Shown here: positions 15,761 through 23,529 of the stretch, piece after piece
How positions within the stretch are numbered: the first letter of the stretch is position 1
How the letters are laid out: every line of letters starts with the position of its first letter
From: Firmicutes bacterium UBA4882
GTDB taxonomy: Bacteria > Bacillota > UBA4882
Assembly: GCA_002399265.1 (NCBI GenBank)
Contig: DHDG01000039.1
Span: 141,683-168,602, forward strand
Length of the DNA stretch: 26,920 nucleotides
Direction of reading: 5' to 3'
Notes under the pieces: model-generated
Seen by the model: the letters and a program-made list of their open reading frames with translations, nothing else
Told to the model about the DNA's origin: nothing
Databases searched by the model: none
Translations under genes and position numbers: made by a program

Positions 15761-16782
15761 TCGCGGATAGAAAGCGGCATTTCTTCCTGTACAGTACCGC
15801 ATGCTGAACAGGTTTTACTGCTGGGGTAGAATCGACTCGCTACCACCATTCGTGAGCCGTACCACTTGGTCTTGTACTCAAGCTGCCGACGGAATTCGCC
15901 CCAGCCTACATCAGCAATATACCGGGCCAGACGCGTATTCCTCACCATACCGCTGACATTCAGATCTTCCACCACGATCACTGACTTGGTTTTCGCCAGT
16001 TCCGTAGTGAGCTTGTGCAAGAAATCCTGCCTGATATTGCGGACACGTCGATGCAGTCGAGCAAGCTGTAAGGCAGACTTTTTACGATTCCGGGAACCTT
16101 TTTGTTTACGACTGTGCCTCCGTTGTCTGCGGCGAAGTAGCTTAAGATAGCGATTCAGCGGTTTAGGTGCCTCGATTTTGACGCTCTCACTGCCGCTGAC
16201 AATGGCCGCGAAATGATTTAAGCCGACATCGATGCCAGCGGCTGGGCCTTTAACCGGGACCGGATCGCAAATTTCCATTTCGACCGCCAAGCTGACAAAC
16301 CAGCGATCCGCTTTGCGGCTTACGGTAGCCGAAAGAATGCGGCCTTGAAGCGCCGTAGTCTCTTTGGCACGTATCTTCCCAAGGCGCGGCAACTGAATAT
16401 GACGTTCGAAAACATGAATTGCGCCCGTTAGCCGGAAAGAATCGTGACGGCCTTTCTTCTTGAATTTCGGAAATCCGATCTTGCGCCCGGTTTTTAACCC
16501 ACGAAAGAAGTTCTGAAATGCTCGTTCCAAGTCGCGTAAAGCCTCTTGGGGCGCGCATTTCGAAACCTCGTACATCCACGGGAAATCGACTCCTTTAAGC
16601 GCATTAAGTTCCTTGTGCTGTTCGATGGCATTGATGCGCTTCTTTTCCTGCTCCCAAAAAGCAATGCGGCGGGAAAGCCCCCAGTTATAAGCGAATCGGG
16701 CTGCCCCGGCATGTTTGGCAAGCAAAATGCTCTGATGTGAGTTGGGATCCAGTTCATATCGGTAAGCGCTGTTAATCAGCAT
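15682..16782 (-). CDS. tnpB: TnpB, RNA-guided endonuclease of IS607 type
   Basis: 366 residues, full length. RuvC catalytic residues are all present: Asp185 (GIDVGLNHF), Glu272 (VVVEDLNVSGM) and Asp354 (HDRDINAAKN). The zinc ribbon has Cys325, Cys328, Cys344 and Cys347. The N-terminal region (MLINSAYRYELDPN...) is the usual helix-turn-helix/OB part. I chose the ATG at 16782, which overlaps the tnpA stop by 11 bp; the frame is open further upstream but that portion is tnpA DNA. TnpB cuts DNA under guide RNA direction and favours retention of the element. Confidence 0.93.
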   Translation of the reverse strand: MLINSAYRYELDPNSHQSILLAKHAGAARFAYNWGLSRRIAFWEQEKKRINAIEQHKELNALKGVDFPWMYEVSKCAPQEALRDLERAFQNFFRGLKTGRKIGFPKFKKKGRHDSFRLTGAIHVFERHIQLPRLGKIRAKETTALQGRILSATVSRKADRWFVSLAVEMEICDPVPVKGPAAGIDVGLNHFAAIVSGSESVKIEAPKPLNRYLKLLRRRQRRHSRKQKGSRNRKKSALQLARLHRRVRNIRQDFLHKLTTELAKTKSVIVVEDLNVSGMVRNTRLARYIADVGWGEFRRQLEYKTKWYGSRMVVASRFYPSSKTCSACGTVQEEMPLSIREWTCPVCGTHHDRDINAAKNLLALAG

Positions 16783-17178
16783 GTTCGATAGCCTCCATCG
16801 CTTTTTGCGCCTTGTTACGGGCAGAACGCCGCCCATAGAGCCGTGCACAGAAAGATGTGAGTACTTCGATCATATCGCGTACCAAATCATCCTTGAATTC
16901 GCCGGATTCCAAAACCAAAAGCCGCCGTCCCTGAGCCATCAATGCGGATTCGATGTATTCGAACCCAAAGCGCATCAAGCGATCTCGATGCTCGATTATG
17001 ATGTTCCGAATTTTGGGATCGGCAGCAACTTCATCAACTTCTGGCGATGCCCATTTTGGCCATAACCAACCTCAGTAACTGCATTGTTGACCGACAGGCC
17101 ATTTGTGTTGGCGAATTCCAGTAATCTGGCGTTCTGCCAATCCAAGTCGCTTTTTTGGTCATGGCTGAATACCCGATA
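16772..17178 (-). pseudogene. tnpA: IS607 serine recombinase TnpA, broken
   Basis: The C-terminal part reads cleanly as a TnpA end (MRFGFEYIESALMAQGRR ... IEVLTSFCARLYGRRSA). Upstream similarity continues in another frame (DQKSDLDWQNARLLEFAN ... VGYGQNGHRQKLMKLL), so a single-base loss near 17021-17025 breaks the gene. The catalytic motif YARVSS reads YRVFS, with Phe (codon 17167-17169) in place of the catalytic Ser. A stop lies just before it and the N-terminal DNA-binding domain is not found. The recombinase cannot be active. Confidence 0.85.
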
Positions 17179-17267
17179 TGTCTATATATTTGTCATCTGT
17201 CTATTACCCCCATGAACACAGTTGTTGAGAGCCCTGGAACTGAACCATAAAAAGGAATAAAGGCCAA

Positions 17268-17296
17268 ATTATACTGTACTTCCAGCATTGGTTCGA
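17268..17296 (-). promoter_or_regulatory. Candidate vegetative promoter upstream of the IS and pilM
   Basis: On the minus strand a perfect TATAAT (17268-17273) lies 17 bp after TCGAAC (17291-17296), a weak -35. It follows the terminator at 17348-17379 and would have served pilM before the element inserted. The bases from here to 17179, and from 17380 to 17432, show no other feature I can support. Confidence 0.45.
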
Positions 17297-17347
17297 CACA
17301 TTTTGGAAAAGATCCTGCAAAAATCAGGCTTTACTTCGCATCGAAAC

Positions 17348-17379
17348 AAAAAAACGCTCAATAATATACCTATCGAGCG
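17348..17379 (-). terminator. Rho-independent terminator after the ComFB-family gene
   Basis: On the minus strand CGCTCGATA-GGTATAT-TATTGAGCG forms a 9-bp stem with one G-U pair, followed by seven T. It ends the pilB-to-comFB transcription unit. Confidence 0.85.
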
Positions 17380-17432
17380 AAAGTCATTCCTGATATATGA
17401 TGGGTTTATTCCATAGACATGCCATTGGGCTG

Positions 17433-17705
17433 CTAAATGCCACGACGATGTGGCCGCCCCTGCACAGTTCGGGATGCGGATAATAAGGCCATCGTTACGT
17501 CGGCACGTACCTGGGGATCAGAAAGTTGCAGACGTACCAAAACCTCGCCCTCGCCAGAACCGGCATAACGGGCCTTAAGATGCGACAATGCCAATGCAAT
17601 CGTATCATGCCGACATTTGTCGCAACTACAAATTCCGGCTTTTCCACTGATAATCTCATCATATAGCTCGATTACGACATCCTCGGTAAGATTCTTAAGT
17701 TCCAC
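17433..17705 (-). CDS. ComFB-family protein
   Basis: 90 residues: an acidic N-terminus (LTEDVVIELYDEIIS), then AGICSCDKCRHDTIALALSHLKARYAG... with Cys26, Cys28 and Cys31. The C-x-C-x-x-C followed by D-(I/T)-x-A-L-A-L-x-x-L is the ComFB signature (late competence development protein family). Members in other bacteria have been reported to bind cyclic dinucleotides and affect pili and competence. A GTG start at 17705 follows a run of G. It closes the pilB operon, 21 bp after pilD, which supports a pilus-related regulatory role. Confidence 0.82.
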   Translation of the reverse strand: MELKNLTEDVVIELYDEIISGKAGICSCDKCRHDTIALALSHLKARYAGSGEGEVLVRLQLSDPQVRADVTMALLSASRTVQGRPHRRGI

Positions 17706-17726
17706 AGCGATGTCCCCCCCAAGCAG

Positions 17727-18497
17727 TTATAGCCATCCGGACACAAGCATTGCATAAAAATCAATAATGAATTCGCTAAAGAACAGATAAATCCCTGCGC
17801 CGAAAATCAGAAACGGTCCGAATGGAACCGGATCGCGTCTTTTAATAACCTTAAGCGCGATCAGCAATAATCCTATAATAGCTCCGGCAAACGAACCGAT
17901 CATCAAAGCCGCCGCTGCTCCCTGCCAGCCAAGGAAGGCACCTATCATGGCCAACAGTTTGGCATCGCCGCCACCCATCCCGCCGTGGCTCAAGAAGGCC
18001 ACCAGAAACAATAAAGCCGCCCCGCCAAAAGCTCCAATGAGGGCATCGGTAATTGGAGGCCGGCCACTCAAGAGTGCCAGCAGCAACCCGATTATGACTC
18101 CCGGAAGCGAAATTACATCGGGAATGATCTGCTGATCCAAATCAATAAAAGTAATAATAATACCGAGACTGAGAAAAACCGCAGCAGACAAAAACTCCAA
18201 AGAAAGTCCGAATTTCAACCACGCCAAAATCCATAGCACGGCGGTTAGTAATTCAACAACAGGGTAGCGCCAGGAAATATGAGCCTTACAATAGCGGCAA
18301 CGCCCGCGTAAAAAGATAAAACTAAATACCGGAATCAAATCCAAAGTGCTTAAAGGATGGCTACAGGTTGGGCAGTGCGAGGAAGGCCAAGCCAGTGATT
18401 CTTTACGCGGTATGCGGTAAATGCAAACATTAAAAAAACTGCCGACAACTAATCCAAACACGGCGATTAAAAAAAGACCGGCTAAATCCAAAGCCAA
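17727..18497 (-). CDS. pilD: Prepilin peptidase / N-methyltransferase
   Basis: 256 residues, multipass membrane protein that cuts prepilin leaders after Gly and methylates the new N-terminus. The methyltransferase part has four Cys (42, 45, 67, 70: CPTC...CRYC). Peptidase residues are Asp118 in FIDLDQQIIPD and Asp177 in GMGGGDAKL. It is full length. The start is a TTG at 18497 with AGGGGTG 7 bp upstream. It would process PilA and the three minor prepilins of this window. Confidence 0.96.
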   Translation of the reverse strand: MALDLAGLFLIAVFGLVVGSFFNVCIYRIPRKESLAWPSSHCPTCSHPLSTLDLIPVFSFIFLRGRCRYCKAHISWRYPVVELLTAVLWILAWLKFGLSLEFLSAAVFLSLGIIITFIDLDQQIIPDVISLPGVIIGLLLALLSGRPPITDALIGAFGGAALLFLVAFLSHGGMGGGDAKLLAMIGAFLGWQGAAAALMIGSFAGAIIGLLLIALKVIKRRDPVPFGPFLIFGAGIYLFFSEFIIDFYAMLVSGWL

Positions 18498-18511
18498 TTC
18501 TTTTCACCCCT

Positions 18512-18545
18512 AAAAAGGAAATGCGGGGCCGCTTGACAGCCCCGC
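18512..18545 (-). terminator. Possible attenuator between pilA and pilD
   Basis: On the minus strand GCGGGGC-TGTCAAGCG-GCCCCGC is a 7-bp GC-rich stem followed by ATTTCCTTTTT. The T tract is interrupted, so it may terminate partly. It would give more pilA than pilD message, or stabilise the 3' end of the pilA message. Confidence 0.6.
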
Positions 18546-18560
18546 CCCACAACAACCATG

Positions 18561-19070
18561 TTATTGCGGTCTGCGTTCTACGCCTTCCTGTGTTACAATA
18601 AGCTGGGTCTCTTCAGGTTCTGTAGCACCTGACCCATCATGAAAAGTACATTGTACCAAATAGGTGTCAATACGAACGCCAGCACCAGCTACTAATGCAG
18701 GATTTGGGGAAGTGATATCAGTCGCTGCGTAAATGTCGGTTGCGCCTGACGCCGGCCCGGAAACGGTGGCACCGGCAGTGTAAGTGTACGCTGACAAGTC
18801 ATGCGGACATGAAGCAATGCCGAGACTGGCAAAATTATCCGTCCATTCTGTGCCATCCGGATAACGTTCTCTGTCAGCATAGAATGACTCTATCTGCGTA
18901 CTAATATTCTTCAGGTTGGACTGACAGCTAGCAATACGAGCCCGATCCCTCATGCCACCAAACTGCGGCAACAGCATCATGGCCAGAATACCGATAATAC
19001 CGATAACGACCAAGAGCTCTACCAGGGTGAAACCTTTCTCATTGCGTAAAGTCTCGTGAATTCTCTTCAT
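18561..19070 (-). CDS. pilA: Type IV pilin (major pilin candidate)
   Basis: 169 residues. The leader ends at Gly13, then FTLVELLVVIGIIGILAMMLLPQF with Glu at mature position 5, the standard type IV pilin helix. The globular part has three Cys (ASCQSN, ASCPHD, VQCTFHD), so one may be unpaired. The ATG at 19070 is preceded by AAAGGAGGTG at good spacing; a GTG at 19082 lies inside that site and is unlikely. The strong ribosome site, the structured leader and the following attenuator suit a highly expressed fibre subunit. Confidence 0.9.
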   Translation of the reverse strand: MKRIHETLRNEKGFTLVELLVVIGIIGILAMMLLPQFGGMRDRARIASCQSNLKNISTQIESFYADRERYPDGTEWTDNFASLGIASCPHDLSAYTYTAGATVSGPASGATDIYAATDITSPNPALVAGAGVRIDTYLVQCTFHDGSGATEPEETQLIVTQEGVERRPQ

Positions 19071-19101
19071 TAGTTGTTTCACCTCCTTTCGGAAATCTTA
19101 A

Positions 19102-19169
19102 GTAAAGAAAAACAAAACTGCGGTTTCTTTGTTACTAAGTGTATCGACAGGCTTAGTGTTTTCCTTTAC
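19102..19169 (-). promoter_or_regulatory. Structured leader upstream of pilA
   Basis: In the 119-bp gap between pilC and pilA, GTAAAGGAAAA (19159-19169) can pair with TTTTTCTTTAC (19102-19112), giving 11 pairs with one G-U. Inside it ACTAAG (19152-19157) pairs with CTTAGT (19134-19139) around a 12-nt loop. No T tract follows, so it is not a terminator. It may stabilise the pilin message or regulate it. It does not match a riboswitch consensus I know. Confidence 0.5.
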
Positions 19170-19201
19170 ATTTTTTGATCAAAATTTTCGTTTTTTGGAG
19201 A

Positions 19202-20413
19202 TTACATAATCTCCATCATCTTAGCCATTGGCAGCATGACGGCTAATAGAATCATACAAACCACGACCGCCAGTACAATGGTGATCAGTGGCGTAATGGC
19301 GGCGGTAAGATTGCCAACAGCAATATCCACTTCTTGATCGTAGAATTCAGCCACTTTAGTCAGCAAAGCGTCTACCGAGCCGGTTTCTTCGCCAATGATG
19401 GTCATCTGTACCACCATGGGAGGAAATAACCCACTACGATCCAGCGATTGCCCGAGCGGCATGCCATTACGAACCGCTTCGCTGACTTCTTTCAACTTAA
19501 CCTCCGCCACCGCATTACCAGCCACCCGGCTGGTGATCTCAAGGCACTGCAACATTGGCACACCGCTTGCCATAAGCGTGCTGAAAGTACGGGTAAAACG
19601 GCTGGCAACTGTCTTCAGCGTAATGGGGCCGAACAGCGGCATCCGCATCATTAGTGTATCCTTCTGCAGGCGCCCGGCCGGAGTGCGGATGTAGGCTGAT
19701 AGAGCAAATACCACGACAGCAATCGTCAAGATAACATAAATAATATACTTCTTCAGAAAATCGGCAAAATTGAGCAGGAATTGCGTGATACCAGGCAATT
19801 CCACGCCGGTCCCTTCAAACATTCCCGCAAACGTTGGCAGAACTCCCATAATCAAGCCAATCGTAATCGCGATCATGATCACAATGGTAATTATCGGCGA
19901 AGTCATGGCCGATTTTACTTTACGGTTCAGAGCGCTTTCTTTTTCAAAATGCTCGGAGACCCGGTTCAAAACCTCATCTAATACGCCGCCGGCCTCGCCG
20001 GCTTCAACCATATTAATCATAATGGGCGGAAAGGCCTTAGGGTGCCGTGACAAGGCTTTTGACAGGCTGTCGCCGGTTTCCAGATCGGTGCGGACAGTAC
20101 CCAGAATTTCTTTAAAAACTTTATTCCCGGTTTGCTGCTGGAGAATGCTGATACAGGGCATCAGAGCCAGGCCGGCGTTAATCATGACAGCAAACTGCTG
20201 ACAAAAAATCGTCAGCACCTTCAGCGGTATTTTTTTTGATTTTTGTACCGATGCCATGACGTCACCGGACGCGACATATTCCTGAATGGAGACTGGCAAT
20301 AAATCCTTTTCGCGCAGCTTCAGAGCGATGTCGCGCTCGCTGATGCCATCCAGCTTGCCTGTTGTGATTTGCCCGGATCGATTTCTAGCCTTGTAAGTAT
20401 AAGTCGTCGCCAT
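19202..20413 (-). CDS. pilC: PilC, inner-membrane platform protein
   Basis: 403 residues with two GspF-type domains (about 65-190 and 265-390), each followed by membrane helices. Typical motifs are FCQQFAVMINAGLALMPCI, GEAGGVLDEVLNR and IGEETGSVDALL. It links the ATPases PilB and PilT to pilin assembly. The ATG at 20413 has AAAAGGTGG upstream. It lies between pilT and pilA. Confidence 0.96.
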   Translation of the reverse strand: MATTYTYKARNRSGQITTGKLDGISERDIALKLREKDLLPVSIQEYVASGDVMASVQKSKKIPLKVLTIFCQQFAVMINAGLALMPCISILQQQTGNKVFKEILGTVRTDLETGDSLSKALSRHPKAFPPIMINMVEAGEAGGVLDEVLNRVSEHFEKESALNRKVKSAMTSPIITIVIMIAITIGLIMGVLPTFAGMFEGTGVELPGITQFLLNFADFLKKYIIYVILTIAVVVFALSAYIRTPAGRLQKDTLMMRMPLFGPITLKTVASRFTRTFSTLMASGVPMLQCLEITSRVAGNAVAEVKLKEVSEAVRNGMPLGQSLDRSGLFPPMVVQMTIIGEETGSVDALLTKVAEFYDQEVDIAVGNLTAAITPLITIVLAVVVCMILLAVMLPMAKMMEIM

Positions 20414-20482
20414 TCAGTCACCACCTTTTAACATTCGCTTACCAATACACTCACTTAGGCATGCACAGAAGTTTATATTCCG

Positions 20483-21541
20483 CTAAACACACGCCAGACG
20501 TTTGAATTCCTCCGGATCGCTGGCCCGCATTAGCGCTTCTTGTAGCGAGATAATCCGGCGAGCATAGAGATCACGCAGCGAAGCATCCAGCGACTGCATC
20601 CCCAATTTGCTTCCGGTCTGTAGCAGCGAATAGATTTGATGGGTTTTCCCTTCCCGAATCAGGTTGCGAACAGCGGGAGTAGCCACTAGGATTTCGCAGG
20701 CGACGGCGCGTCCGGGCCTGTCCACCCTTGGAACCAATTGCTGCGAAACAATCCCGACGATCGTGGCGGCGAATTGTACTCTGATTTGCTGCTGCTGGTG
20801 CGGTGGGAACATGTCAATGACACGGTCCACTGACTGCACAGTATCGTTGGTATGCAAAGTCGCGAAGACCAGATGCCCTGTTTCAGCAGCGCTGATCGCG
20901 ATACTGACCGTTTCCAGGTCGCGCATCTCGCCCACCAGAATGACATCGGGGTCTTCACGCAAAGCCGAGCGCAGTGCGTCGGCGAAACTGCGCGAATCAA
21001 GGCCAATCTCGCGCTGATTGACAACGCTCCGTTTATGGCGATGCAGGAACTCAATCGGATCTTCCAGCGTAATAATATGGGTACGACGCTCATTATTAAT
21101 GATATCGATCAGAGCAGCCAGACTGGTCGATTTGCCGCTGCCGGTCGGACCAGTGACAAGCACCAGACCGCGGGTTTTCTCGGTAAAAGCGCGCAATACC
21201 GGCGGCAGCCCCAGATCGTCCAGAGTCTTAATTTCAGTTGGAATCAGGCGCATTACGCAGGCCAGTGTTCCACGCTGTCTGAAAATGTTGACCCTGAAAC
21301 GCGCCAATCCACGCGCACTATGGGAAAAGTCGACCTCGCCACGCTGCTCCAACCGCTGTTTCATAATTTCGGGTAGAATGGGCAATAGCAGCGCCTGAAT
21401 CATATCGCCCGAAAGCACCGGTGTATTAGCCATAGGAAGTAAGTCGCCATTTACCCTTAAGACCGGCGGCAGTCCCACTGTAAGGTGCAAGTCCGAGGCA
21501 CCCTCGGAAACAGAAGCTCTCAGCAGACTGTCTATATCCAT
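20483..21541 (-). CDS. pilT: PilT, pilus retraction ATPase
   Basis: 352 residues, standard length. Walker A GPTGSGKST (131-139), Asp box (THIITLEDPIE), Walker B with DVILVGEMRD, His box (GHLVFATLHTND), and the retraction motif in the form AVRNLIREGK. PilT depolymerises the pilus and powers twitching and DNA uptake. GGGAGTGAG precedes the ATG. The order pilB-pilT-pilC is typical. Confidence 0.97.
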   Translation of the reverse strand: MDIDSLLRASVSEGASDLHLTVGLPPVLRVNGDLLPMANTPVLSGDMIQALLLPILPEIMKQRLEQRGEVDFSHSARGLARFRVNIFRQRGTLACVMRLIPTEIKTLDDLGLPPVLRAFTEKTRGLVLVTGPTGSGKSTSLAALIDIINNERRTHIITLEDPIEFLHRHKRSVVNQREIGLDSRSFADALRSALREDPDVILVGEMRDLETVSIAISAAETGHLVFATLHTNDTVQSVDRVIDMFPPHQQQQIRVQFAATIVGIVSQQLVPRVDRPGRAVACEILVATPAVRNLIREGKTHQIYSLLQTGSKLGMQSLDASLRDLYARRIISLQEALMRASDPEEFKRLACV

Positions 21542-21619
21542 GTCAACGTCTCACTCCCTCTTTATCCATCATGATGATTAATCGGCAACTCGTGTGCAAT
21601 TCTGAACCCTGGTCTGCTA

Positions 21620-23335
21620 CTAATCGCCACTATAAGCGGCAGCCCAGACTGCTTCGAGTGACGTCTTGCCCTTCATGGCCTTGATAGCGCCATCGCCCAG
21701 TAACGTGCGCATGCCGCTGGCCACGGCTATCTTTTTCAGTTCATCGCTGGAAGCATTGCGGCGCACTGCGTCACGCACGGCGTCATTCATTACTAATACT
21801 TCGTGGATACCGGTACGCCCGGACATGCCGGAATTGTTACACATACGGCAACCGCGTCCGCGGTAAAAGGTTAACGGTTGCCGTGGATCAATTTCCGGCA
21901 GAGCGCCGCTAATTGCCGAACGCATTTCGTGTTCCGGCGGCAGCAGATACTGCTCGGCACAATTCTTACAGAGACCGCGCACCAGCCGCTGGGCCAGAAT
22001 TCCGATGACTACAGAGGCTGCCAAAAACGGCTCGATGCCCATATCAATGAGACGTGTCAGGCTGCTGGGCGCATCATTGGTATGCAATGTGGAAAGAACC
22101 AAGTGACCTGTCATGGCGGCCTCAACGGCAATACGAGCCGTCTCACCGTCACGAATCTCACCGACCATCATGATATCCGGGTCCTGACGCAGGAAAGAAC
22201 GCAAGGCGGTTGAGAAAAGCAATCCTGCCTTTCGGTTTACCTGCACCTGGCTAATGCCCTTGATTTCATATTCGACCGGGTCTTCAACAGTTACGATGTT
22301 TTTATCAGGGGAATTTAAGTCGTTCAGTACGGCGCTCAATGTGGTGGATTTACCACTTCCGGTAGGACCGGTTACCAGAATAATTCCGTAGGGCAAGTTG
22401 TAGATTGTGCGGAAGTTTTCGATTGTGTCAGGTAAAAAGCCAAGCTGGTCAAGAGACTTAACGGTGTTATTCTTAAACAGCAGCCTCATAACGATCTTTT
22501 CGCCATGCACGGTAGGCAGTGAGGAAACACGCAAGTCCAAGGCTTCACCTTCGACAACCGCCTGAATGCGACCGTCCTGAGGAACACGTTTCTCGGCGAT
22601 ATCCATCGCCGCCATAATTTTTAATCTGGAAATCAGTGCTGGCAGGGTCGCTTTCGGCGAAGTCATGATATCTCGCAGGACACCGTCAATACGCAACCGA
22701 ATGCGCACATCGCCTTCAGTCGGCTGAATGTGAATGTCACTCGCCTTCTGTTTCACTGCCTGAGTAATGAGCATGTTAACCAGTCGGACAATCGGCGCGT
22801 CTTCGGCTCCGGCGTCGCCAGCCTGCTCCTCTGCGTTTCCGGCATCCTTGATCTCAATTTGATCTTCGAGTTCTTTAAAGACCCTCACGGCTTGATCGCC
22901 CATGCCGTAATAGGTTGTAAATGCGCGACTCAAATCGCCCTCTGAAATAATGAAGGGCTGGATATCATGCCCCAGCTTCAGCTTCAGATCGTCAATCGCA
23001 AAAACGTCGCTGGGATCGACCATGCCGAGCATCAGGGATTTATTATGTTTTTCAATCGGAAACACTTTGTATTTGCGTGCCAGTTCCTCTGGAACAAGGG
23101 CGAGGATCTCAGGCGGAATCAATCTGCGCGAGATATTGACATGGGGGATGCCAAGCTGAAATTCGAGGATTTCAATCAGACTCTGCTCCGTCAAAAGACC
23201 AAGTCCGACTAGAATCTGTCCAATACGCCGACCATCGGTTTTTTGGAGTACCAGAGCATTCTCCAATTGCTCTGGAGTAATATATCCGTAATCGATTAGC
23301 AGCTCGCCAAGCTTTCTTCTACCTGTGTCTGCCAA
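21620..23335 (-). CDS. pilB: PilB, pilus extension ATPase with MshEN-type N-domain
   Basis: 571 residues. The N-terminal region has two motifs matching the MshEN cyclic-di-GMP pattern: KLGELLIDYG...LVLQ (about 8-31) and RIGQILVGLG...LEFQ (about 37-60). Then come an N2 domain, Walker A GPTGSGKST (323-331), Walker B (DIMMVGEIRD), and two Cys pairs (CKNC, CRMC) for zinc. It powers pilin polymerisation. I chose a TTG at 23335 since GAGGTG lies about 7 bp before it; the GTG at 23344 overlaps that site and would add three residues. A structured leader precedes it. Confidence 0.95.
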   Translation of the reverse strand: MADTGRRKLGELLIDYGYITPEQLENALVLQKTDGRRIGQILVGLGLLTEQSLIEILEFQLGIPHVNISRRLIPPEILALVPEELARKYKVFPIEKHNKSLMLGMVDPSDVFAIDDLKLKLGHDIQPFIISEGDLSRAFTTYYGMGDQAVRVFKELEDQIEIKDAGNAEEQAGDAGAEDAPIVRLVNMLITQAVKQKASDIHIQPTEGDVRIRLRIDGVLRDIMTSPKATLPALISRLKIMAAMDIAEKRVPQDGRIQAVVEGEALDLRVSSLPTVHGEKIVMRLLFKNNTVKSLDQLGFLPDTIENFRTIYNLPYGIILVTGPTGSGKSTTLSAVLNDLNSPDKNIVTVEDPVEYEIKGISQVQVNRKAGLLFSTALRSFLRQDPDIMMVGEIRDGETARIAVEAAMTGHLVLSTLHTNDAPSSLTRLIDMGIEPFLAASVVIGILAQRLVRGLCKNCAEQYLLPPEHEMRSAISGALPEIDPRQPLTFYRGRGCRMCNNSGMSGRTGIHEVLVMNDAVRDAVRRNASSDELKKIAVASGMRTLLGDGAIKAMKGKTSLEAVWAAAYSGD

Positions 23336-23424
23336 TATGGTCACCTCTGATCTACAAGATGAATACTGGCGTTTTTCGACATATTAGCTTCTTTTTCCTG
23401 CACAGGAGAATTTTTGATCGGAAT

Positions 23425-23526
23425 AAACAAGAAAAAACATCCTGTTTTACGTCCCTGGTACTGGCGGAACATCGTGTTCCGTGTGTAGCCAGGTGAGGAT
23501 CGCTAGACATCCTGTCTAGCTTGTTT
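23425..23526 (-). promoter_or_regulatory. Three-hairpin structured leader between yqeH and pilB
   Basis: On the minus strand three hairpins share the core ACA-NGA-TGT: GCTAGACA-GGA-TGTCTAGC (23502-23520), CGGAACA-CGA-TGTTCCG (23465-23481) and AAAACA-GGA-TGTTTT (23434-23448). Stem sequences differ but pairing is kept. The middle hairpin can be extended by CTGGC/GCCAG. AACAA.../...TTGTT segments at the two ends (23521-23526 with 23425-23430) can pair and enclose all three. It begins four bases after the yqeH stop. The cores resemble the CsrA target ACARGGAUGU in form. Function is unknown. Confidence 0.6.
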
Positions 23527-23529
23527 TTC

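Larger units (their letters stand above)
15640..17178 (-). mobile_element. IS607-family element, recombinase decayed, TnpB intact
   Basis: A serine-recombinase remnant (tnpA) followed by an overlapping tnpB in the same direction is the IS607 arrangement. The element lies between the terminator after the ComFB gene and pilM. Its limits are approximate: the low-coordinate end is set just before the pilM ribosome binding site, where hairpin-rich sequence follows tnpB; the other end is where similarity to TnpA stops. IS607 elements make no target duplication, so none can be used to fix the ends. Confidence 0.8.

Noticed and set aside
19083..19201. Cyclic-di-GMP riboswitch upstream of pilA
   Set aside because: The GEMM-I core (such as GACGCAAAGCC with a tetraloop receptor) is absent; only generic pairing is seen.
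23502..23526. Plus-strand terminator (GCTAGACA stem followed by TTGTTTTTCTT)
   Set aside because: No plus-strand gene precedes it; the same hairpin is better explained as part of the three-hairpin leader on the minus strand.
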